Shown: positions 1 to 6,464 of the stretch, piece by piece
How the letters are laid out: every line of letters begins with the position of its first letter
Position numbering within the stretch: position 1 is the stretch's first letter
From: CAKRHR01 sp964423195
Lineage (GTDB): Bacteria; Bacillota; Clostridia; Lachnospirales; Lachnospiraceae
Assembly: GCA_964423195.1 (NCBI GenBank)
Contig: CAYRDY010000065.1
Span: 1-12,067, forward strand
DNA length: 12,067 nucleotides
Reading direction: 5' to 3'
Position numbers and translations under genes: made by a program
Notes under the pieces: model-generated
Databases searched by the model: none
What the model was told of the DNA's origin: nothing
The model's input: only the letters and a program-made list of their open reading frames with translations

Positions 1-105
1 GGCCTTTCCGAGTGGGAACATGAAAAGGGATATCTAACCGATACCTGTCTTGACGGCCAGGATACCTTTAAAAAGCTCATGGCTGTGTTCGATATCAAGA
101 CATAA
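1..105 (+). CDS. C-terminal end of an unrecognised protein (5' truncated by window edge)
   Basis: The first frame is open from base 1 and reads 34 codons to a TAA at 103-105. The visible tail contains Trp, Glu and His near its start (SEWEHEKGY) and ends FDIKT. Thirty-four residues are too few for me to assign a family. The reading frame and codon choice resemble the dehydrogenase gene downstream, so it is probably the end of a real gene. A terminal piece of a sugar-metabolism enzyme would fit the context, but nothing in the sequence proves it. No clear intrinsic terminator follows; 189 bp separate it from the next start codon. Confidence 0.55.
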   Translation, partial: GLSEWEHEKGYLTDTCLDGQDTFKKLMAVFDIKT

Positions 106-239
106 TCACTCTATGCGATGCTTTGTATGTCACTCAACCGGTTCCCCTTTGGAGATTTTATCCTTTATTAAAATGCCGCGTTGTGATAAACTGGAATTTA
201 CAAAAACAGTCATAATGATGCGGGAAGGCCGAAGAGGTG

Positions 240-262
240 GCGGCACGCTTTCTTCGTGCCGC
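240..262 (+). other. Hairpin in the leader of the Ldh2-family gene
   Basis: GCGGCACG (240-247) is the exact reverse complement of CGTGCCGC (255-262), with a 7-nt loop. It lies 32 bp before the start codon and is followed by more GC-rich sequence, not by a T run, so it is not a standard intrinsic terminator. It could shape the leader RNA, mark a processing site or act as a protein-binding palindrome. The role is unknown. Confidence 0.4.
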
Positions 263-294
263 GCGCCCCGCGCAATACGAGGGAGTGAAGATTT

Positions 295-1401
295 ATGGAG
301 ACTAGACCTTATGTCCCATGGGAACTGGTCAACAATTTTATGGTCGACGTGTTTAAGGCATACGGTGTGCCGGAGGAGGATGCTAAGATCTGCGCGGATG
401 TATTGCTGGAATCCGACCGGCGCGGCATTGAGAGCCACGGGTGCAACCGTTTCAAGCCGATTTATCTTGACCGCATCAAGAACGGGACGCTTCTGCCGGT
501 CACAAAGATTGAAATCTTAAAGGAGACGCCGACCACCGTAGTCATGGATGCCAACAACGGCCTCGGCATGGTGGCCAGCCATAAAATGATGCAAATGCTC
601 ATTGAGAAGGCCTCCGTCTACGGCATGGCGGGCGGGACGATCTGTAATTCCACGCATTACGGCATCGCCGGCTACTGGACGACGATGGCCGAGAAAGCCG
701 GAATGATCGGCATCAGCGGGACAAATGCCCGACCGTCGGTGGCGCCGACCTTTGGCGTGGAGCCGATGATGGGGACGAATCCGCTGACATTCACCATGCC
801 GACGGACGAGGATTTCCCGTTCAATTTTGACTGCGCCACATCAATCGTGCAAAACGGCAAGATTGAGTATTATGAGCGCTCCGGCAAGTCGACGCCGGCG
901 GGACTGGTCGTCAGGAAGGACGGCAGCACGATGACGGATTCCGGACAGATTTTGAGGGATATGCGCAAGGGCGAGTGCGCACTGCTGCCGCTGGGCGGCC
1001 TCGGCGAGGAGACCGGCGGCTACAAGGGCTACGGGTTTACGGCGATCGTGGAGATCCTCTCCGCGGCGCTTGCCGGCGGGCCGTTTATGAGAGCGCTCAG
1101 CGGCAAAGACGAGGATGGCAACAATCAGATGTACCGGCTGGGACATTTCTTCTTTGTCATCAATCCGGAATTTTTCATGGGGCTTGACACTTTTAAGAAA
1201 ACGGCGGGCGATATCTGCCGTGACCTTCGCGGTTCACAGAAAGCGCCAGGGGCTGAGCGCATTTACACGGCGGGTGAGAAAGAGTACCTTGCGTGGCAGG
1301 AACGGAAGGACAAGGGGGTTCCTGTGGGCGAGACGATACAAAAGGAATTTATTGCCCTGCGCGACGAATGCGGTTTGGATTATCATTTTCCGTTTGAATA
1401 A
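295..1401 (+). CDS. Ldh2/malate-lactate dehydrogenase family oxidoreductase
   Basis: A 368-aa protein of the NAD(P)H-dependent Ldh2 family, which reduces 2-oxo acids or oxidises 2-hydroxy acids. Known members act on malate, sulfolactate, ureidoglycolate or 2,3-diketo-L-gulonate. The full length matches the usual 330-370 aa. Family motifs are in order: GIESHG (residues 44-49, with the catalytic His48), NSTHYG (118-123), GTNPL (160-164), an Asp at 179, and GGYKGYG (241-247), which contacts the nucleotide. The ATG at 295 has GGGAG at 281-285 with a 9-nt spacer. It is cytosolic, as no signal peptide or membrane segment is seen. The substrate cannot be read from sequence. It ends one base before the assembly gap, so its relation to the C-glycoside block is uncertain. 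A role in reducing a keto-sugar or keto-acid breakdown product is conceivable but is inference. Confidence 0.9.
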   Translation: METRPYVPWELVNNFMVDVFKAYGVPEEDAKICADVLLESDRRGIESHGCNRFKPIYLDRIKNGTLLPVTKIEILKETPTTVVMDANNGLGMVASHKMMQMLIEKASVYGMAGGTICNSTHYGIAGYWTTMAEKAGMIGISGTNARPSVAPTFGVEPMMGTNPLTFTMPTDEDFPFNFDCATSIVQNGKIEYYERSGKSTPAGLVVRKDGSTMTDSGQILRDMRKGECALLPLGGLGEETGGYKGYGFTAIVEILSAALAGGPFMRALSGKDEDGNNQMYRLGHFFFVINPEFFMGLDTFKKTAGDICRDLRGSQKAPGAERIYTAGEKEYLAWQERKDKGVPVGETIQKEFIALRDECGLDYHFPFE

Positions 1402-1402
1402 A

Positions 1403-1502
1403 NNNNNNNNNNNNNNNNNNNNNNNNNNNNNNNNNNNNNNNNNNNNNNNNNNNNNNNNNNNNNNNNNNNNNNNNNNNNNNNNNNNNNNNNNNNNNNNNNN
1501 NN
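1403..1502. other. Assembly gap of exactly 100 N
   Basis: All bases from 1403 to 1502 are N. The exact length of 100 is the usual placeholder for a gap of unknown size between contigs. It begins two bases after the last base of the upstream stop codon and ends inside the nucleotidyltransferase gene. True distance and adjacency across it are therefore unknown, and one or more genes may be missing. Confidence 0.98.
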
Positions 1503-1733
1503 GAAAATGTCAAAGCGGCCATTCTTTTTGGGAGCGGGGTCGAATTTCGCTGCAACAGTGACAGTGATTTGGATTTGTGCATTGAGCGGTACGATACGGA
1601 GAAATATTTCCATTGTCGAGCGGAGGATGATGCCATCGATATAATTTACGCCGATCGTATTGGCGAAAGGCTAAAAAGGGAAGTCGAGGAGAAGGGTATT
1701 GTCGTCTATGACAGGGAGGGTATCTATGTGTGA
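1503..1733 (+). CDS. MNT-type nucleotidyltransferase (antitoxin-like), 5' end lost in gap
   Basis: The frame open from base 1503 gives 76 residues ending in TGA at 1731-1733. It carries the hallmark of minimal nucleotidyltransferases (the pol-beta-like MNT/MntA group): Gly-Ser at residues 10-11 and SDLDL at 21-25, with the canonical 11-residue spacing from the Gly to the Ser of SDxDL. A third acidic residue, Asp46, sits in a DIIY strand, so all three metal-binding carboxylates appear present. About 20 N-terminal residues are missing compared with typical 95-100 aa members and presumably lie in the gap. In type VII toxin-antitoxin pairs (HepT/MntA), such enzymes inactivate the HEPN toxin by adding AMP to it. 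Its stop overlaps the HEPN start by 8 bp, supporting translational coupling. The role as antitoxin is inferred from family and context. Confidence 0.85.
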   Translation, partial: ENVKAAILFGSGVEFRCNSDSDLDLCIERYDTEKYFHCRAEDDAIDIIYADRIGERLKREVEEKGIVVYDREGIYV

Positions 1734-2241
1734 TATCAGATTGTTCAGAAGAGCGTATATGGATTATCGGGTTGCGGAAAATCTTTTAAAGATACCGGAG
1801 AATGATGAGGCTTACATGAATGCGGTGGCTTATCATCTTCAACAATCGGTGGAGAAAACGCTTAAGGGATTTTTGGAATGTGTGGGCGTGACAGTTCCCC
1901 ACACACGTGATATTGACAGATTAGTCCGAATGTCAAAAAACAATGGATCCAGAGTCATCCTTACCGATTGGCTGCAGGAAAAGGCGGATATGCTTACGCG
2001 ATGGGAAACAGAAACGCGTTACGATATTGATTATTGTGTAGAAAAAAGAAAAGTCGAAGAAGGCATGGTTGAAATTAAGCGGTTTTTGGAGATTAACGGG
2101 CTGAAGGAGGAGCTGAGGGAGGAACTAAAAGATCCTGAGGTTAAACAAAAGCTTTTTTCGATTTTCCCAAAGTCGTACCGGCCGGAAAATGATTTTGAGT
2201 GGAATTGTATGTACCAGATTTTCCGAAAAAGATTAGAATGA
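1726..2241 (+). CDS. HEPN domain protein, partner of the nucleotidyltransferase
   Basis: A 171-aa mostly helical HEPN-domain protein. I choose the ATG at 1726 because AGGGAGGG (1713-1720) sits 5 nt upstream; an ATG at 1699 would add nine residues without a good ribosome site. The core (about residues 5-122) has the typical helix YHLQQSVEKTLKGFL (36-50), a PHTRDIDRL segment (58-66) and a TRYDIDY segment (97-103). These resemble the PF05168-type HEPN proteins. The RX4-6H RNase motif of HepT (DUF86) toxins is not apparent, so nuclease activity is uncertain. A charged extension of roughly 45 residues (126-171), rich in Lys and Glu and ending in aromatic and Arg residues, follows the domain. It overlaps the MNT gene by 8 bp and precedes the MATE pump by 21 bp. 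Its base composition is more AT-rich than the flanking genes, hinting at separate acquisition. Confidence 0.85.
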   Translation: MCDIRLFRRAYMDYRVAENLLKIPENDEAYMNAVAYHLQQSVEKTLKGFLECVGVTVPHTRDIDRLVRMSKNNGSRVILTDWLQEKADMLTRWETETRYDIDYCVEKRKVEEGMVEIKRFLEINGLKEELREELKDPEVKQKLFSIFPKSYRPENDFEWNCMYQIFRKRLE

Positions 2242-2262
2242 TAAATTAAGGAAGATTTTGTG

Positions 2263-3630
2263 ATGCAAAAAAAATTTGATTTTGAAATGCTGCCCGCGAT
2301 TATTGCCCTGGCATGGCCGACGATGCTTGAGCAATTGATGCAGACCGCCGTTCAGTATATCGATACGGCGATGGTGGGCGCGCTGGGCACGCAGGCCACG
2401 GCGGCTGTGGGCGCGACCAGCACGGTCAACTGGCTGATCGGCAGCACGGTCTCCGCGATCGGCGTGGGTTTTCTGGCCTATATTTCCCAGGCGATCGGCG
2501 CCGGAGAACCGGAGCGGGCGCGTCGGGCGTCTGCCCAGTCGGTGGTTGCGGTTTTGATTGTGGGGCTGGTATTTACAGCCCTGACGATCGCGGTGAGCGG
2601 CAAGGTGCCGGTCTGGATGCAGGTGGAGCCAGGCATTCAGGCGATGGCGTCCAGGTACTTCCTTATCTTATATCTGCCGATGCTGTTTCGGACGGCAAGT
2701 ATCATTTTCGGGACGGTGCTGCGGGCCGCGGGCGATACAAAAACGCCGATGTGGGTCGGTCTCTGTGTCAATATCATGAACATTATCCTGAATTTTTTCC
2801 TGATCTATCAGACACGGACGATTCACCTCGGGGCGCTCTCCGTGAATATGCCCGGCGCGGGGCTCGGTGTCGTCGGAGCGGCGGCGGCCTCCGCGATTTC
2901 CTACACTTTTGGCGGAATCGTCATCACGTATAAGCTGTGGCGGCACAGGGAGATTTCCCCGCGTGGGCAGAGTTTCCGACCGGACGCGGAGGTTCTACGC
3001 CCAAGCATGCGCGTCGCCTTTCCCAATATGCTGCAGCGGTTCGCCACCTCGTTCGGCTATGTCGCCTTTGCCTCGATGATCAATTCGCTGGGGGAGGTCT
3101 CCACGGCGGCGCACACCATCGCCAATACGGTGGAGTCGGCGTTTTACATCCCCGGCTGGGGCATGCAGACGGCGGCGGCTACCCTCGCGGGCAACGCATG
3201 GGGCGCTGGGGACGAGGAAAAGATCAGCCGGCTGGTGCGGACGATCATGCCGCTGGAGGTTGGGCTAATGGTCATCTCCGGCGGGCTGCTGTTTATCTTT
3301 TCGCCGCAGCTCATGCGCCTGTTTTCGACGGACGCGGAGGTGATCACGCTGGGCACCACGGTGCTGCGGATGGTGGCGGTCTCGGAGCCGTTTTACGGGG
3401 TGCCGATTGTGATCGAGGGCGTGATGCAGGGCGTCGGCAATACAGTGGCGCCATTCATTTACAATGTGCTCGGCATGTGGGGCGTGCGCATTTTGGGGAC
3501 CTTTATTTTTACAAAGTTTCTCGGCGGCACTTTGGTCTCGGCCTGGGGCTGCATGATCGCCCACAATATGCTCTTATTTGTCCTGTTTGTCGCGCATTAC
3601 CTGAGCGGGCGCTGGAAACCGCGCACGTAG
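2263..3630 (+). CDS. MATE family multidrug/cation antiporter
   Basis: A 455-aa polytopic membrane protein of the MATE family (NorM/DinF superfamily), which exports organic cations or toxic compounds driven by Na+ or H+. Length matches the usual 440-460 aa with 12 membrane helices in two six-helix bundles. Family-like segments include the N-terminal stretch ending PTMLEQLMQTAVQYIDTAMVG, the GFLAYISQAIGAG loop with charged residues after it, and the second-half repeat around NMLQRF and the GWGMQTAAATLAGNAWGAG segment. I prefer the ATG at 2263, 8 nt after AAGGAAG (2248-2254). An adjacent GTG at 2260 would give one more residue with only a 5-nt spacer. It begins 21 bp after the HEPN stop, so it may be co-transcribed with the MNT/HEPN pair. 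The substrate cannot be predicted. Confidence 0.92.
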   Translation: MQKKFDFEMLPAIIALAWPTMLEQLMQTAVQYIDTAMVGALGTQATAAVGATSTVNWLIGSTVSAIGVGFLAYISQAIGAGEPERARRASAQSVVAVLIVGLVFTALTIAVSGKVPVWMQVEPGIQAMASRYFLILYLPMLFRTASIIFGTVLRAAGDTKTPMWVGLCVNIMNIILNFFLIYQTRTIHLGALSVNMPGAGLGVVGAAAASAISYTFGGIVITYKLWRHREISPRGQSFRPDAEVLRPSMRVAFPNMLQRFATSFGYVAFASMINSLGEVSTAAHTIANTVESAFYIPGWGMQTAAATLAGNAWGAGDEEKISRLVRTIMPLEVGLMVISGGLLFIFSPQLMRLFSTDAEVITLGTTVLRMVAVSEPFYGVPIVIEGVMQGVGNTVAPFIYNVLGMWGVRILGTFIFTKFLGGTLVSAWGCMIAHNMLLFVLFVAHYLSGRWKPRT

Positions 3631-3641
3631 TGCGGTGGGCG

Positions 3642-3713
3642 GCCGGCATGTAAGCCGTGAAATTACGCGGAGGGCGGCGCCGGCATGTAAGCCGTGAAAT
3701 TACGCGGAGGGCG
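3642..3713 (+). repeat. Perfect 35-bp tandem repeat, two copies, with degenerate extensions
   Basis: Bases 3642-3676 and 3679-3713 are identical over 35 bp, with a 37-bp period and a 2-bp spacer. The unit starts GCCGGCATGTAAGCCGTGAA. The core GCCGTG followed by an A/T-rich step recurs at 3731-3736 and 3773-3778, with spacings of 37, 40 and 42 bp from copy to copy. The whole array (about 3642-3790) thus looks like four progressively diverged units. It begins 11 bp after the MATE stop codon. Function is unknown; replication slippage or a protein-binding array are both possible. Confidence 0.85.
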
Positions 3714-3826
3714 TCGCCGATATGGGGAAAGCCGTGTATAAAGCCTCGGCGGGAGACGCCGACAGAGAGAAGGCCGTGAATAAAGCCGCCGCAGTGGCAA
3801 AATCACGGAGACAGTAAAAAATAAGA

Positions 3827-3941
3827 TATAATTTTTGCTTTTTCTCTTTGGCAAAAATAAAAATATGGCAAAAAAGAGTAAAATTTCTCGCAAAAAATTT
3901 TTAATTTTTGCAAGACAAGGAGATATTTTCCTGAGTATAAT
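3827..3941 (+). promoter_or_regulatory. Candidate promoter/operator region with five GCAAAAA boxes
   Basis: Two exact TATAAT hexamers lie at 3827-3832 and 3936-3941, neither with a convincing -35 at normal spacing. AAGACA at 3912-3917 is 18 bp from the second, but that start point would fall almost on the ribosome site. Between them the heptamer GCAAAAA occurs on the plus strand at 3851-3857, 3868-3874 and 3890-3896, and on the minus strand at 3832-3838 and 3905-3911. This creates two inverted pairs, with arms ATTTTTGC/GCAAAAAT and GCAAAAA/TTTTTGC. A good -10 with a poor -35 beside repeated boxes would fit activation by the AraC-type regulator encoded downstream. That link is inference. Confidence 0.45.
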
Positions 3942-3963
3942 GAATCATAAGGAGGGTCATTTC

Positions 3964-4884
3964 ATGAAGTTAGGATTTATCACTTCTGTTCTTCGTCAGA
4001 GCAGTTATGAGGAAATGATGGATATTGCGGCGGACATCGGCTTTCAGTGCGTGGAAGTCGCCTGCTGGCCGTCCGCTGTGGCCGAGCGCCGTTACGCGGG
4101 CGTTGGCCACATTGATGTTGGGAAAGTCATTGACGACGATGATTATGCCGCGCACATTCTGGACTACAGCAGGGCGAAAAATGTTGAGATTTCATCTCTG
4201 GCATATTATCCGAACACCATTGACGGCGATCTCGCGGGCCGGGCTGTGGCCGTCGGGCATCTGGAGAATGTGATCAGGGCCAGCGCCAAACTGGGGATCA
4301 ATATGGTGACCACATTTATCGGCCGTGACTCGAAAAAGACGGTGGAGGACAACCTTGAGGTCGTCAGGGAGGTCTGGCCGCCGATTCTCGATCTGGCAAG
4401 AGATCTGGGCGTAAGAGTGGCGATCGAGAATTGCCCGATGCTTTTCTCAGTCGACCAGTGGCCGGGCGGGCAAAACCTGATGACCTCCCCTGCGAACTGG
4501 CGGAAAGTCTTTGAGATCCTGCCGTATGACAATTTGGGCATCAATTTTGATCCGTCCCATTTTGTCTGGCAGATGATGGATTATGTCAAGCCGATCTATG
4601 CGTTCAGGGACAAGATCTTCCATATCCATTTGAAGGACGTCAAGATCTATAAAGACCAGTTGGACGAAAATGGCATTATGGGCTATCCGACAACCTATAT
4701 GGCCCCGAAGCTGCCGGGGCTCGGCGATATAGACTGGGGGAAATTTGTGAGCGCCTTGACGGACATCGGTTTTGACGGATGCGCTTGCGTCGAGGTTGAG
4801 GACAGGGCATTTGAGCGCAGCTTTGAGAAAGTGCTCGACAGCCTGAGACTCAGCAAGAGATATATGGAGCAGTTTGTCATCTGA
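3964..4884 (+). CDS. Sugar phosphate isomerase/epimerase-like TIM-barrel protein
   Basis: A 306-aa protein of the AP endonuclease 2/xylose isomerase-like TIM-barrel family (PF01261), which isomerises or epimerises sugars and keto-sugars using a divalent metal. The metal-binding set appears intact: Glu155 in AIENCP, Asp196 in NFDPSH with His199 following, His220/His222 in HIHLKD with Lys224 and Asp225, and Glu277 in VEVED. The ATG at 3964 is chosen because AAGGAGGG (3949-3956) lies 7 nt upstream; the frame stays open to 3835 but without a ribosome site. It is the first gene of the same-strand block and precedes the beta-subunit gene by 57 bp. It differs in sequence from the other TIM barrel at 5349, lacking its LEVHAP motif. 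Likely jobs are processing of a 3-keto sugar or dehydrated sugar released by C-C cleavage, or epimerisation of it. Family assignment is firm; the substrate is inference. Confidence 0.88.
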   Translation: MKLGFITSVLRQSSYEEMMDIAADIGFQCVEVACWPSAVAERRYAGVGHIDVGKVIDDDDYAAHILDYSRAKNVEISSLAYYPNTIDGDLAGRAVAVGHLENVIRASAKLGINMVTTFIGRDSKKTVEDNLEVVREVWPPILDLARDLGVRVAIENCPMLFSVDQWPGGQNLMTSPANWRKVFEILPYDNLGINFDPSHFVWQMMDYVKPIYAFRDKIFHIHLKDVKIYKDQLDENGIMGYPTTYMAPKLPGLGDIDWGKFVSALTDIGFDGCACVEVEDRAFERSFEKVLDSLRLSKRYMEQFVI

Positions 4885-4885
4885 C

Positions 4886-4905
4886 GCCCCGCAAAAGTAT
4901 GGGGC
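4886..4905 (+). other. Small hairpin between the first two genes of the block
   Basis: GCCCC (4886-4890) pairs with GGGGC (4901-4905) across a 10-nt loop, starting right after the stop codon of the TIM-barrel gene. No T run follows, so it is at best a weak terminator or an RNA stability or processing element. The same 12-bp string CGCCCCGCAAAA (4885-4896) recurs in inverted orientation at 7512-7523, just after the stop of the oxidoreductase gene. Confidence 0.3.
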
Positions 4906-4941
4906 AGCAGGCCAACTATATATATACAAAGGAGAATTTTA

Positions 4942-5337
4942 ATGGCTGGAAGACAGATTTTCAATCCGGATGGATTTAAAAACATTGAAAAAGCCGGGAA
5001 GGTCATCGGCTATCAGTTTCAGTTTAAGGCGCAGTATTACCGCGGCTTCACCCTGTCGATTGTCAGGGACATCAAGGTCAATGTCGACGGCGAGGACGCG
5101 GCCCGTGAGGACATTCGCTTTACGGTCAACGGCGAGACGTTCACGCTGGAAGAGATGCGCACCGTGGTTGATTCGGATTACCGCTGGGAATTTGGCGATT
5201 ACGCGACAGTTTCCGTGATGAAAGAGGGCGGGCTGGCCAAGGGGCCGCATCACATCAAGGCGGTGCAGATTATTGCCCCGTCCTATATGCCTTTTGTGAA
5301 TGAAGCGGTGTGCGAGACAGACTTTGTGATCGAATAG
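4942..5337 (+). CDS. C-glycoside deglycosidase beta-subunit-like protein (DUF6379 type)
   Basis: A 131-aa, beta-strand-rich protein resembling the small beta subunit of bacterial C-glycoside deglycosidases (DfgB/DgpB/CarB-like, the former DUF6379). In characterised systems the beta subunit forms a complex with a TIM-barrel alpha subunit, and the pair cleaves the C-C bond of C-glycosides after the sugar 3-OH has been oxidised. Visible family-like features are the short length, the AQYYRGFTLS segment (30-39), the RWEFGDYATV segment (81-90) and the GPHHIKAVQI strand (101-110). No signal peptide is present, so it should act in the cytosol. AAAGGAG (4928-4934) lies 7 nt before the ATG. Eleven bases separate its stop from the next start, and the next gene's ribosome site overlaps its stop codon, so the two are probably translationally linked. 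Recognition is from memory of the family, supported strongly by the neighbours. Confidence 0.8.
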   Translation: MAGRQIFNPDGFKNIEKAGKVIGYQFQFKAQYYRGFTLSIVRDIKVNVDGEDAAREDIRFTVNGETFTLEEMRTVVDSDYRWEFGDYATVSVMKEGGLAKGPHHIKAVQIIAPSYMPFVNEAVCETDFVIE

Positions 5338-5348
5338 GAGGAATCCAG

Positions 5349-6407
5349 ATGAGTTACGATATAAAGAGAAGCGTTTCCCTGTACAGTTATCAGGATGAAT
5401 ATTACAACGGGCAGCTCGACCTGGAAGGCTGCCTGCGCGAGGTCTCAAAGACCGGCGCCACCGGCGTCGAGCTTCTGGCGGAACAGATGATCCGCAGATT
5501 CCCGCTGCCGATTGAGACGGAGGCGTTCAGGGATCAGTGGTTTGGATGGCTGGAAAAATATCATCTTGAGCCTTCCTGCTATGACGCGTTTCTGGAGAAT
5601 AAGATCTATGACAACCGCACACTGTCCGTGGGCGAGCAGATCAACATGATGAAACGCGACATCCGACTGGCGCATCTGCTGGGATTTAAGGTTCTGCGCA
5701 CCCTTGTCTCCACGCCGATGGACGTGATCGAGGGCAGTTTGGGCTACGCGGAGGAGATGGATGTCAAGATCGGCCTTGAGGTCCACGCGCCGTTCTCGCT
5801 CAATTCCGGCTGGGCGGATGGCTATATGGAAATGATTTTGCGCACCGGCACCAAATATTTCGGTTTTATTCCGGATATGGGCATTTTCTGTAAAAATATT
5901 CCGGACGTCGTCAGGGATAAGGCCAGAAAGCGCGGCGCCTCCGAGGCTTGCATCAAGATTGTCGATGACGCCTACGCGCAGCGGATCGCCAAGGGTTTCG
6001 TGAAGATCAAGTATGACCTGGATCTCGGCCGCGCCAATCTGGAATACCGCATGGCCAACGGTATGCAGGAGATGATGGACGCTGTGAAAGCGGCCGGAGG
6101 CGGCCCTGCGGACATGGAGTACGCGGGTTCGTCATTTACCTATTCGTGGTCGGATCCGCAGGATTTGATCGACAATATTCAATATATTTATCACACCCAT
6201 GCCAAATGCTACAATACGCACGAGGACTATGTGGAGACGGCGACAGCCATTCCGGAGGTCGTCGAGGCGTACAAGAAGGCCGGTTACAAGGGCTATCTGA
6301 GCACGGAATATGAGGGCGGTGAGCACCTGAGATATGAAGGCCCTGTCGACAGCATTGAGCAGGTGCGACGTCACCAGGAGGCGCTGCGACGCGCGATCGA
6401 GGGTTGA
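5349..6407 (+). CDS. C-glycoside deglycosidase alpha-subunit-like TIM-barrel protein
   Basis: A 352-aa sugar isomerase-type TIM barrel that best fits the catalytic alpha subunit of C-glycoside deglycosidases (DfgA/DgpC/CarC-like). Predicted metal ligands are Glu144 in LEVHAP, Asp176 in IPDMGIF, His282 or His284 in YHTHAKCY, and Glu320 in STEYEGG. His146, two residues after the first ligand, matches the Glu-x-His arrangement I recall for the proposed catalytic base in characterised alpha subunits. The N-terminus SVSLYSYQDEYYNGQLDLEG (9-28) also looks like that family. AGGAGGA (5336-5342) is 6 nt before the ATG at 5349; an in-frame ATG at 5310 lies within the upstream gene and has no ribosome site. 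The tight spacing after the beta-subunit gene supports a two-subunit enzyme. A plain sugar isomerase is the alternative. The actual C-glycoside (flavone, isoflavone or other) cannot be told. Confidence 0.82.
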   Translation: MSYDIKRSVSLYSYQDEYYNGQLDLEGCLREVSKTGATGVELLAEQMIRRFPLPIETEAFRDQWFGWLEKYHLEPSCYDAFLENKIYDNRTLSVGEQINMMKRDIRLAHLLGFKVLRTLVSTPMDVIEGSLGYAEEMDVKIGLEVHAPFSLNSGWADGYMEMILRTGTKYFGFIPDMGIFCKNIPDVVRDKARKRGASEACIKIVDDAYAQRIAKGFVKIKYDLDLGRANLEYRMANGMQEMMDAVKAAGGGPADMEYAGSSFTYSWSDPQDLIDNIQYIYHTHAKCYNTHEDYVETATAIPEVVEAYKKAGYKGYLSTEYEGGEHLRYEGPVDSIEQVRRHQEALRRAIEG

Positions 6408-6464
6408 AAGCGCCCCAGGGCAAAGGATTATCCATCACACATTTAAAAATGGAGGGAATTTATC

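Larger units (their letters stand above)
3631..3963. other. 333-bp non-coding region with repeats and regulatory sequence
   Basis: No convincing gene lies here. The left half (about 3640-3790) is GC-rich and built from short tandem repeats described separately. The right half (about 3811-3945) is strongly AT-rich, with GCAAAAA boxes and TATAAT hexamers. An open frame running into the next gene from 3835 lacks a ribosome site and begins in low-complexity sequence, so it is not counted as coding. A small palindrome, TCGGCG/CGCCGA (3746-3751 and 3757-3762), has no T run after it. I see no clear intrinsic terminator for the MATE gene. Confidence 0.7.

Noticed and set aside
50..520. 156-codon frame overlapping the start of the dehydrogenase gene
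   Set aside because: Overlaps the convincing Ldh2 gene in another frame, has no ribosome site and its product has unusually many Arg, Ser and Cys with no motif.
3746..3762. Intrinsic terminator after the first MATE gene
   Set aside because: The TCGGCG/CGCCGA hairpin is short and is followed by a purine-rich sequence, not a T run.
3642..3790. CRISPR array
   Set aside because: Only two perfect repeats with a 2-bp spacer; a CRISPR needs unique spacers of about 25-40 bp between repeats. No cas genes are nearby.
3663..3893. 76-codon minus-strand frame across the tandem repeats
   Set aside because: Its translated repeats come from the DNA repeat and its N-terminus from A/T-rich low-complexity sequence. 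No ribosome site or family resemblance.
3835..3963. N-terminal extension of the first TIM-barrel protein
   Set aside because: The added 43 residues come from low-complexity A/T sequence before the strong ribosome site at 3949-3956, and the family starts at the MKLGF strand.
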